Shown here: in pieces, positions 41,101-53,100 of the stretch | How the letters are laid out: every line of letters begins with the position of its first letter | How positions within the stretch are numbered: position 1 is the first letter of the stretch | Source: Spongilla lacustris | Taxonomy: Eukaryota; Porifera; Demospongiae; Spongillida; Spongillidae | Reading direction: 5' to 3' | Assembly (NCBI GenBank): GCA_949361645.1 | Contig: OX442426.1 | Location: 434,001-498,000 of the forward strand | Length of the DNA stretch: 64,000 bases | The notes under the pieces: generated by a model | Database searches by the model: none | The model's input: only the letters and a program-made list of their open reading frames with translations | Told to the model about the DNA's origin: nothing | Position numbers and translations under genes: made by a program

Positions 41101-44100
41101 CTACAGGAATGCAATTAGTACCTCTAGTGATGCCATCGCCGCTTCATCGCGACATCGCCCGGCAGAAGCCCCGGCCTGCCCACCCCGAATGGATGAATGG
41201 TGAATATGACGATAGAATAGATGTAAAAAAAGTGTGAAGAAAAAGATGGAGATGATGATGATTGCTTAGAATGTGCCCGATAACAGCCTCATAGACAGAA
41301 ATAGGAGGTGCTCAATACCGCACGTTCAATCCGTCAGTGTGCAAAGCATCCAAATACCTAGCCAGCTTTACCATTTTAGTACTGCAAGCTTATATATCAG
41401 ATGTAACAATCTGTAGTGTATGGTCCTAAACCAGGACACGCCTGTATACAGCAAAACTTAAAGTTCAATTGTGCAGTGAATGAAGTGAGCTAGCAACAAT
41501 TATTGGTTGCCAAAGTCAATATCATTGTGCTGATATGCTTTCACTTCACTTGGTTTCTTCAGAATACTTGATTTTGGTTACTTAATATGTAGTATGTGAT
41601 ATCAGTACAACAGGGAATTGATTTTGTTTGAAATTTATTTATATAAAAGTTACCTTTATTGCATAGCACAATCCCAGTAAATGTTGACAATTTCGTTTAA
41701 AAAAAATAAAATATAGATAGCTTTTCAGTGTATTTTAGTTGGTTAATAATATGGATATTTAACTTTTGAAGTGATTTTTACAAACTTTCAAACATAATAA
41801 TATCATTGTCACTTGTACTTGTAACCAATTCAAACTTCATTTCAAAAGATTTGATTTTACGTTAATTAACTATTTAAATGTTTCTTAATTTGTTTATGGC
41901 AGTAATTGTGTGCTTAATGGGAACAATAAAGCAGGTTATTCCAGCTAGATAAATATTACCATTATGGAGCTATGACACTTCAAATGTGAACATAGTGTTT
42001 AAAAACACATATTTATTTGTATATTTTATGGTTTTTCATGCCTAGTGGTGGCAGTTTTGCACAGTTTAGCTATTGAGTGACATTGGTACTTACACTGGTT
42101 TATAACATACATGAAAAAAGTAAATAAATTCATTTGGAATGAATAATATTCTTCAGAACATTAAAATCCAAACGAAAGGTATACCTTACGTTTTCGTAAG
42201 GTATACCTTACGTTTTTTTAGGCAATTATAGGTTAAACATACATAATTTTGACATCAATCACTTACCAGAAATCCCAATGAGATCTAACAGCTGTGGCTC
42301 CACCTTCATCCAGTCACTCACTATCACCTGCTTCTTTCTAGATGAGTCAAAAAGTCTGTTGCCCTTGGATATTATCATCTTCTTCAACAGAGGGAGCTCA
42401 ACTGTAGCTGGGATGTGGTCTGAGGTGGCCTCAGGTGGACACATGATCAACTCCACCAGTGAGACTGATGGACAGAACTCACTGCAGGCCTCTTTGATAA
42501 CCTTAATAACAGACTGCAGATATGATGGGCTGTTATCATTAGATGTGGAGATGGTACATGACAGACATCTGAAGTCATCCTTCATCTCCACAACAGTGGT
42601 GATGCATTCTTCATTCATCCAGTGAATTCCCTTTCTCCATACATCGCATGCACGATTGTATGCATCCAGTTCTGGTACCAGTGAGGCTTCAGCAGTTGGC
42701 AAGGCAAGACCATCTGCAAGCCTTGAGGTAAGAACATGGAGACAGCGTGAGGAGAAGAACTGATTGATGCCACCAGTACATATCAGCCAACCAAACCTCT
42801 TCTGTGGGATAGTGACATTGGGGGGCATCTCTACACTGATACAAGCTGGAAAAAAGAGCAGGGGACCTAGACCAGTGGAAGGTGTGTTGGGAGAGCTCCC
42901 AGGTGTCATGTTGGTGTCCACTTTGGTCAAGGTAATAGGCACACACAGCTCAAACAATTTCAGGAACTGAACTATCATATCCATGTTGTATGTTGGTTTA
43001 GGGAAGTGTTTCTTCAGAACAGCTACAGGAATCACTCCAGTGTTGCTGGCTATGGGGAGGTGCTCCTTGAAGAATGAAGGAGCAAACAACACTCCATTCA
43101 CCTTCTCCAGCAATGCCTCTGGACGAACCACTATCCAGCTATCACCTGTGCTGCTCTCTAGAAACACAATAAACCCTTTATCTGACAAGGTCTTCAGGTG
43201 TGGTATGATCTCAGAGGCCTCAGTTGGCAGAACCTTTGGTTCCTCTTGCCTCAGAAGGGTCAGAAGTAGGGACAGGGGAATGGCATCCTTGTCAGTGGGG
43301 ACTTTGTCCTTCAGGAAGGCATATGTCACGTGGTTACTCAGGGATATGGCAGGACATCTGGCATTCACACCCTCAGTGGTTTCATGCAGCAGTGACATAA
43401 ACCCCTTCACCTCCTCTCCATTGGGAGCTGTCCCATTCAGAGCAATGAACCCAACGAAGGTGTGTCTCTTTATGGCATCCCTAGCAACACTCCCTATAGC
43501 CCCACCTAGGGACTCCAGCTGCCTTCTGTCAGCTATCCCATCAGCATGGGTACCTACCACAATGACCGAGGACTGCAGGGGACACTTGTGACATACATCA
43601 CCAATCATGGCAGACCAGTAGTACACCTGAGCAATGATGTCTTTGAGGCCCAGGAGCAGGTTGACCAGTAGGAGGAAGGTGGAGGGACTGACAGAGATGC
43701 TTTCCAGCACGGCACAATGACTACTGTAGTACTCCTGGTGGCCAGCGAGGTCAAACAGCATCATGTTAGCCCTGGAGCTCTTGATGACATGAGGGACAAT
43801 GCCAGCTGTTAGAAGCTTCACAGGACCAGGATGGGTAGCATCATGGAGTTTGATCTTCCCTGTGATGGGCTGTGTACAGACCAAACATACCATCACACAG
43901 TTTAAAACCATAGGTGACCAGGACATTTTTGAAGATAAACAAACATACCCTAATTGTTTGTATTGTGAGGTAGTGGTAAGAAAATGAATAATTACAATCA
44001 AATCAAAACAATCCAGTTTAGCTAAAAAGCTACATGTAACGATAACGAACTAAAAAGAAAACAGTTTAACCAGCTGGGGCGTCAACAACAACCATTAATG

Positions 44101-47100
44101 ATTTGGGAGGATGGTTGGTATTTAATAAAGTTACTTGCATTATTTTCCTGTAGCTAGCTAGCTATGGCTATGTCAAACCATATCATTTTCAGTCAGGGCA
44201 CGTGAGGAGCAGTCATGGTCCTGACCATCTATGGATCATGACGCTCTCTTAGCACCTTTGCAGGGGCGGCGGAAGGTATTTTTAAGTGGGGGGGTTAGTC
44301 TATGAATATATAATTAGTGGGCGTGGTAGATAGTCGTTGCACACGCGACAATGAACCGCTTGTTGAATAGCTACTTAACGGTTCACACTTTTAATATCAT
44401 CCGATTCCAGTTCTCTTTGGTTATAATGTACAACACGGTTAGTTACGGCTAATAATAATTCTACTCGGTAAAGTAGGGGGGGTAAATACCCCCCCTACCC
44501 CCCCGGTTCCGCCGCCGCTGCTTTGGGGAGTGAGCTCCACCTACCCAAGAGGGATGAAACATCCCCAAACTCCTCCTTCTTCCCTCTCCCTGTCCTCGCC
44601 ATCCCCCTATAGGTGCTTTATAAACATCACATGGAATATATATACATGCCAAGTTCAGAACGACATTCAATTTTGGGACTGATGTACCGATTTAACTGTG
44701 TAAGAGCCGCTTCCCGTACACACTGCTAAAACAAAAGTGTGAAGGTCACCTATAATCACCTGTATTACGTTTTTAAAAGGGTTATCGTCACATTAAATTT
44801 AATCTTTGGTGTGATATCACACCATCAAGTGAGCTCGTGTGAATTCACTCTTTCATTTAGTGTGATCTTCACTCAGTTTTAGTTTCTATTTATAATTGAC
44901 GACATTGTGAGATAAAGAGTAACTTAGTTACATACAAAATCTCAATGTAGGCACAGGCCTATAGTGCAGAGTTAGGCACAGGCCTATAGTGCAGATGGTC
45001 TCGGGTTCGAATCCAGGTCTATGCAAGATTTCTTTTTCGTTTTTTTTTTTCCTTTTTTTTTTGCCTAGATTATGAGCCAAGTTCTACATGTGTATATCAA
45101 ATATGTTTATGCTGCTCACGTGCGGGTGGGGGGGGGGGGGGGGTGACATCCACCATCAGTCGCCACTTCCTTGTCTGGCCCTTATCACGCTACAATCCCT
45201 GATTAGGTGTCACAGCCCCCTGATTAGGCGTCACTAGTTTTCCAACATGTACATGTATGCAAATGCATTTTTTAATTCCCTAACCACTATAAGGGGTACA
45301 CCCCAGCCATTTGTCCACTGGGGGTTATTTTAAACCACTAGGGTTTATTCTTTTCTCAATTGCTAGGGGTAGTAGTAATTTTCTACACAAAACTGGGGTC
45401 CACGCCCAGCCATTATTCACGTTTTATTCTTTTCTTCACGGCTAGGGGTCCACCCCTAGTGATTTCTGACCACAACCCTACTGGGGATCCACCCCCAGCC
45501 ATCACTTATTTTATTTTCTCAACTACTAGGGGTCCACCAAGCCACTTTCTTTCCACCACCACTAAAGTTCCTCCCTTCATTTATTTCTCACAACCAATAG
45601 AGCTCCACCCCTAGCCAATAGAGCTCCACCCCTAGCCAATAGAGCTCCACCCCTAGCCAATAGAGCTGCACCCCTAGCCAATAGAGCTCCACCCCTAGCC
45701 AATAGAGCTCCACCCCTAGCCAATATTTTACTTATTACATTTTTTCTCAGCCCCTAGGGGGCGGAGGATAACATTCCAAATTTGTCCTGCCACAATGTCA
45801 GGCCATCACAATATTTGACCTGACATGTTATGAAATTGGTCAGATATTATTTTATGCACATGTATATACGAGGTGGAGGGGGGGGGGGGGGGGCGGGGGG
45901 GGGCAAGAATAAAAGTGGGAGACACTATTGTCCAATGTTGTAAAGCTTAAAGAAAGGATTATGAATCTGCTTACAAAATAAAAATTTGATGTATAAGAAA
46001 AAAGATAGGAGCAATTAATAAAGGGGCGTAGGGGTACCCCCTATGCCCATTACCATTTTTATATCTCTTCTGTTTAGCAGCGGATTTACATGGGAGTAGC
46101 ATTAATGTATTCCTCGCAGCCAAAGAACTTCACTGAGAAGAGATCCCACACATACATGTAATTGCTACACATGCAGCAGTGGTGCATTTAACATTTAAAT
46201 TCCTTGTGGTTGTTCTCAACAGTACAAAGGGGGTTAAACAATAAATTCTTTCTTCTTATACAAGTTTCTTCATTCATGGGGAGGGGGTACCATGGAGAGG
46301 GAGTGCCATGGGGAGGGAGTGCCATGAAAGGAGGTGCCATAGGGAGGGGAGGAGTACCATGGGGAGGGAGTGCCATGGGTAGAGGTGCCATGGGGAGGGA
46401 GTGCCATGGGGAGAGGTGCCATCGGGAGGAGTGCCAAGGGGAGGAGGTGCCATGGGGAGGAGGTGCCATGGGAAGGGAGTGCCATGGGGAGGTGGTGCCA
46501 TGGGGAGGGGTGCCATGGGGAGAGGGTGCCATGGGGAGGAGGTGCCAAGACGGTGCCATGGAGAGGGGTGCCATGGGAAGGGGTGCCATGCGGAGGGAGT
46601 GCCATGGGGAGGGAGTGCCATGGGGAGGAGGTGCCATGGGGAGGGGGTGCCATGGGGAGAGAGTGCCATGGGAGGGGTGCCAAGGGGAGGGAGTGCCATG
46701 GGGAGGGTGTGCCATGGGGAGGGGGTGCCATGGGGAGGAGTGCCATGGGAAGGGAGTGCCATGGGGAGAAGGTGCCATGGGGAGGGGTGCCATGGGGAGG
46801 GAGTGCCATGGGGAGGGTGTGCCATGGGGAGGGGTGCCATGGGGAGGGGGTGCCATGGGGAGGGAGTGCTATGGGGAGGAGGTGCCAAGGGGGTGCCATG
46901 GGGAGAGGGTGCCATGGGGAGGGGGTGCCATGGGGAGAGGGTGCCATGGGGAGGGGGTGCCATGGGGAGAGGGTGCCATGGGAAGGGAGTGCCATGGGGA
47001 GAAGGTGCCATGGGGAGGGGTGCCATGGGGAGGGAGTGCCATGGGGAGGGTGTGCCATGGGGAGGGGTGCCATGGGGAGGGGGTGCCATGGGGAGGGAGT

Positions 47101-50100
47101 GCTATGGGGAGGAGGTGCCAAGGGGGTGCCATGGGGAGAGGGTGCCATGGGGAGGGGGTGCCATGGGGAGAGGGTGCCATGGGAAGGGAGTGCCATGGGG
47201 AGAAGGTGCCATGGGGAGGGGTGCCATGGGGAGGGAGTGCCATGGGGAGGGAGTGCCATGGGAAGGGGTGCCATGGGGAGGGAGTGCCATGGGGAGGAGG
47301 TGCCATGGGGAGGGGGTGCCATGGGGAGGGGTGCCATGGGGAGGGGGTGCCATGGGGAGGGGGTGCCATGGGGAGGGAGTGCCATGGGTAGAGGGTGCCA
47401 TGGGGAGGGAGTGCCATGGGGAGAGGGTGCCATGGGGAGGTGGTGCCAAGACGGTGCCATGGGGAAGGAGTGCCATGGGGAGGGGATGCCATGGGGAGAG
47501 GGTGCCATGGAGAGGGGTGCCATGGGAAGGGGTGCCATGGGGAGGGAGTGCCACGGGGAGGAGGTGCCATGGGGAGGGAGTGCCATGGGGAGAGGGTGCC
47601 ATGGGGAGGAGGTGCCAAGGGGGTGCCATGGGGAGGGGTGCCATGGGGAGGGAGTGCCATGGGGAGGGGGAGCCATGGGGAGAGGGTGCCATGGGGAGGG
47701 TGTGCCATGGGGAGCGATGCCATGGGGAGGGGGTGCCATGGGGAGAGGGTGCCATGGGGAGGGGGTGCCATGGGGAGGGGGTGCCATGGGGAGGGGGTGC
47801 CATGGGGAGAGGGTGCCATGGGGAGAGGGTGCCATGGGGAGAGGGTGCCATGGGGAGGGAGTGCCATGGGGAGGGGGTGCCATGGGAAGGGGGTGCCATG
47901 GGGAGGGAGTGCCACGGGGAGGAGGTGCCATGGGGAGGTTGTGCCATGGGGAGAGGGTGCCATGGGGAGGAGGTGCCAAGGGGGTGCCATGGGGAGGGGT
48001 GCCATGGGGAGGGAGTGCCATGGGGAGAGGGTGCCATGGAGAGGGGTGCCATGGGAAGGGGTGCCATGGGGAGGGAGTGCCACGGGGAGGAGGTGCCATG
48101 GGGAGGGAGTGCCATGGGGAGAGGGTGCCATGGGGAGAGGTGCCAAGGGGGTGCCATGGGGAGGGGTGCCATGGGGAGGGAGTGCCATGGGGAGGGGGTG
48201 CCATGGAGAGGGAGTGCCCTGGGGAGGAGGTGCCATGGGGAGGGAGTGCCACGGGGAGGAGGTGCCATGGGGAGGGAGTGCCATGGGGAGAGGGTGCCAT
48301 GGGGAGGAGGTGCCAAGGGGGTGCCATGGGGAGGGAGTGCCATGGGGAGGGAGTGCCATGGGGAGGGAGTGCCATGGGGAGGGGGTGCCATGGGGAGGGA
48401 GTGCCATGGGGAGGGGGAGCCATGGGGAGAGGGTGCCATGGGGAGGGTGTGCCATGGGGAGGGTGTGCCATGGGGAGGGAGTGCCATGGGGAGAGGGTGC
48501 CATGGGGAGGGTGTGCCATGGGGAGCGATGCCATGGGGAGGGGGTGCCATGGGGAGGGGGTGCCAAGGGGGTGCCATGGAGAGGGGGTGCCATGGGGAGA
48601 GGGTGCCATGGGGAGAGGGTGCCATGGGGAGGGGTGCCATGGGGAGGGGTGCCATGAGGAGGGGGTGCCATGGGGAGGGAGTGCCACGGGGAGAGGGTGC
48701 CATGGGGAGAGGGTGCCATGAGGAGGGAGTGCCATGGGGAGGGGTGCCATGGGGAGGGGGTGCCATGGGGAGGGGTGCTATGGGGAGGGAGGGGTGTCAT
48801 GGGGAGGGAGTGCCATGGGGAGGGGTGCCATGGGAAAGGGTGCCATGGGGAGGGGTGCCATGGGGAGGGAGTGCCATGGGAGGGGGTGCCATGGGGAGGG
48901 GGTGCCATGGAGAGGGGGTGCCATGGGGAGAGGGTGCCATGGGGAGAGGGTGCCATGGGGAGAGGGTGCCATGGGGAGGGGTGCCATGAGAAGGGGGTGC
49001 CATGGGGAGGGAGTGCCATGGAGAGAGAGTGCCCTGAGGAGGGGGTGCCATGGGGAGGGGGTGCCATGGGGAGAGGGTGCCATGGGGAGGGGGTGCCATG
49101 GGGAGGGAGTGCCATGGGGAGAAGGTGCCATGGGGAGGGAGTGCCATGGGGAGGAGGTGCCATGGGGAGGGGGTGCCATGGGGAGGGGTGCCATGGGAAG
49201 GGGGTGCCATGGGAAGGGGGTGCCATGGGGAGGGGTGCCATGAGGAGGGGTGCCATGGGGAGGGGTGCCATGAGGAGGGGTGCCATGGGGAGGGAGTGCC
49301 ATGGAGAGAGAGTGCCCTGAGGAGGGGGTGCCATGGGGAGGGGGTGCCATGGGGAGGGGGTCCCATGGGGAGAGGGTGCCATGGGGAGAGGGTGCCATGG
49401 GGAGAGGGTGCCATGGGAAGGGGTGCCATGAGGAGGGGGTGCCATCACACATGTAGGCGCAGGAAGGGGGGCTTATTAATGATTGTGAATAACTAAATAA
49501 TTGTTACACATGCTTTATGAAACCATGGCTACAAAGTGAAAGTGAGTATAAGACATGTACACTTGTCACACACCTCATAGGCACCAAAACTAGTGTGGGG
49601 GGAGGGGGTTAACTTTGGGCAGTCCCCTTGGGGGCCACTGCTCAACACATGGCTACCCTAACCCTGGGGCTAACACCCTGAGGTGAGGTCACAGAGCTAA
49701 GGCAACAACCTATTCTAGCCTCTATGTTACAATGGCCACCACCCTACAATGGCTACATCTGCTAGTCTAGGGTATGGTGGTCTGTGCCCTACCTAAGGCT
49801 TGCACCCCCATTCACTCTACAATGGCTACATCTGCTAGCCTAGGGTATGGTGGTCTGTGCCCTACCTAAGGCTTGTACCTCCATTCACTGGTCTGCAGGG
49901 GCGGACACAGGAAATCTGGAAGGGGGGGGTCCGACATGAATAATCAATAGGGGGAGGGTGCGGGAGGGGGATGTGCCCCCTCCCGCGCGAAGCGCGGAAG
50001 CTTTTGGGGGTCCCGCTTAGCGACACAGACTATCTATCAAGCCTTTTAAACTGGGGCGAAAGACTAAAAAATGGCGGCAAATAATGGTTGGGGGGGGGGG

Positions 50101-53100
50101 GGGGGGGGGGGGAGTGTGGAACAGAACGTATTTATCCGCATTTCACATTTGATTGAACTAATGGTTGTTGTCCGTTTTGGGCTCGATACAAGAAGTGGCC
50201 TGTGTGATAACTGGTCAGTGGGACTATAGAAGACCCATAAACTTAAAAATACAGTCTGTAGTTTATGGTGAATACCGGGCATAACGAGATAACGCGATCG
50301 GGCGTGTGCGTGATTCCTGTACGCGTAGGCCTAAATCTTTTAGCGCATTACATAATTACATTTTGCTTTCTTGGAAAAGTAACTCAAGATACTTGCCGAA
50401 TGAGGTGAGTGAACAGATTGCTTGCCATCTGGACGATACGCTATATCACATGGGATGTTGTTAATTGCATTCATTAATGGTATTGATACTTAATTTTATT
50501 CATCATCGGGTCTGAGGGGGGGGTCCGGACACCACCGACCCCCCCCCTGTATCCGCCACTGGTCTGTGCCCTACCTAAGGCTTGCACCCCCATTCACCCT
50601 ACAATGGCTATATCTGCTAGCCTAGGGTATGGTGGTCTGTGCCCTACCTAAGGCTTGCACCTCCATTCACTCTACAATGGCTACATCTGCTAGCCTAGGG
50701 TATGGTGGTCTGTGCCCTACCTAAGGCTTGCACCCCCATTCACCCTACAATGGCTACATCTGCTTGCCTAGGGTATGGTGGTCTGTGCCCTACCTAAGGC
50801 TTGCACCCCCATTCACCCTACAATGGCTACACCTGTATAGCCTAGGGTATGGTGGTCTGTGCCCTACCTAAGGCTTGCACCCCATTCACCCTACAATGGC
50901 TACATCTGCTAGCCTAGGGTATGGTGGTCTGTGCCCTACCTAAGGCTTGCACCCCCATTCACCCTACAATGGCTACACCTGTATAGCCTAGGGTATGGTG
51001 GTCTGTGCCCTACCTAAGGCTTGCACCCCCATTCACCCTACAATGGCTACATCTGCTAGCCTAGGGTATGGTGGTCTTTTCTTGCCTCCCTAGCCACTTG
51101 GGCATGTGGTCTCATGGGGTGCCCTGCCTTATATGGTATGCAGCCAACATGGTGCATGTGCAGGGAGCTCTATCTACTAGTAAGGAACTGAACCCTCTAC
51201 CTACATGTACATGTACCTCAATACTCATAGACATGTAAACAATGACTCACAAGGCTATTCATAGACTGATCATTCACACATGTACACAACCATTATATGA
51301 GACATCAGTAACCTGTCCAATTATTCAGCTAAGGGAATTATTAAATTAATAAATGTAGGTCAAGGTGAATGAGTACCCAAAAGGTTGATGTGATGTCATG
51401 AGGCAATGTTGAGTGTTCCAAAAATGCAATATGCTCCATTTAATATTCATTGATTGGTTACTCACACATGTAGATTTTGTACAAGTACATAACCAATATC
51501 AGTTAGCCTTTGTAAACATTACAGTACCCAAATATGAGATGTGATTTCATTAGGTGCTATTGAGTGTTCCAAAAATGCAATATGCTCTATTTAATGCCCA
51601 CAATAGTCCTTATGTACATGTAGTCCCTATGTGGTACACACTATCAGTGAACACTTCACACACATGTACTCACCTCATTAACCATACCTTCCCCCATCAC
51701 CTGGGAGAGATGGATTATCACCTAGGGAGAAATCATAACATACATGTAGTTACCATGCAGTCTTGTTTCCATGGTGATGTGTGCACATGTGCTGGTCAAG
51801 CCACGCCTATTGAATCACTAAGGTGACATCATGGTGGTGTACCTCCCTCACCTGTGCTAATGTGGTCTTCCCTGCTCCCGTGTTGCCACAGAGAATAACC
51901 TTAGCAAAGTTATGGACAGGGAAGTCCTCACAACTAGTGGTGTACTTCTGCAGAGTGGTGAATACTCCATAGTCCCTAGCCAGCATCAGAGGTGTGCGGT
52001 GATAGGAGTTCTGTATGTTCACTTCAATCCCAGGTGTGGAGAGGAGAAGGTTGACACAATCAAGATGACACCTCTCTGCTGCCACATGCAATGCAGTATC
52101 ACCATCCTACAGAGGAAAAACATCACTGTCATCATAGGAGTACAGGACTATGTATGTACCAACCCCTCCCCCTTGCACCCAGATAAGGTAGAACCAGTGA
52201 AATACACCAAATGTGATATCTCAGTTTGAGGACTGGTATGAGCTGAGAAGGTTAGTGAGGACAGCCACTTGGGGTATGGAACTGGAATGGGACCACAAGC
52301 CCATGGAGGGGGGAGGGTAGAGGTTACTTGGGGGAGAAGAGGAGGTAGGGATGGGGAGGAGGGAGGAGGGGAGGGGAAGGATGGGGAAGAGGCACACTCA
52401 ATACACCACCTAGTAATCACTTCATCACCCAATATCTCCCCAGAGGCCAGACACATGTATACTCCAAAGGTCACAAGTTTCTATTGAGACGGTTATCACA
52501 TGAAGCAGCTAAAGTACATGTACGTCAGATGAAGCTGAGGTCCTGCCCTAGATCACTTATTGAAGATACTCCCATGGCTGTGGCATGCCCCTCCCCCCTC
52601 TACTTAGGAACACGTGCACCACCACTTGTAACATACATGCTAGAACCAGTTACTAAGTCTTCAAATAAGTGAATCTATTTAAAAATTAAATTGTCTCCCC
52701 AGCTCATGGTACATGTACATGTACATGTATGTCAGGTATAGAAGTACACACCCCAGATCAATCCACCATTCTACTTCCACCTGCTACAGTCCCTCTATCT
52801 GCTATTCTCCTACACCTCCATCATCCCCATCACAGGTAAAGGATACCTGCATCTTTGAAGCCATCACAATATTCCACTCACAGATCACTCTCACAGTCCA
52901 CATGTACATTGTATACCACACATTGGACTGGCCTGGAACTACTCACCTTGGTCTGTGTGTTGGCCTGGGCACCCCTCTCTAGCAATATCCTCATACACTC
53001 CACCTTTCCCTCCATTGATGCTAACATTAGTGCAGTCCATCCGTCCTGTTGGAGAGAATGGCATATCAGTGTACCATGAAGGTCAGACATGACCTACCCC

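Noticed and set aside
42278..43591. Plus-strand ORFs over the Roc-COR exon
   Set aside because: They are antisense shadows of the long minus coding exon.
46270..49448. ORFs of 550-860 codons on both strands rich in HGTPSPW or GEGVPWG
   Set aside because: They are frame-by-frame readings of one 16-bp tandem repeat; open frames follow from the absence of stops in the unit.
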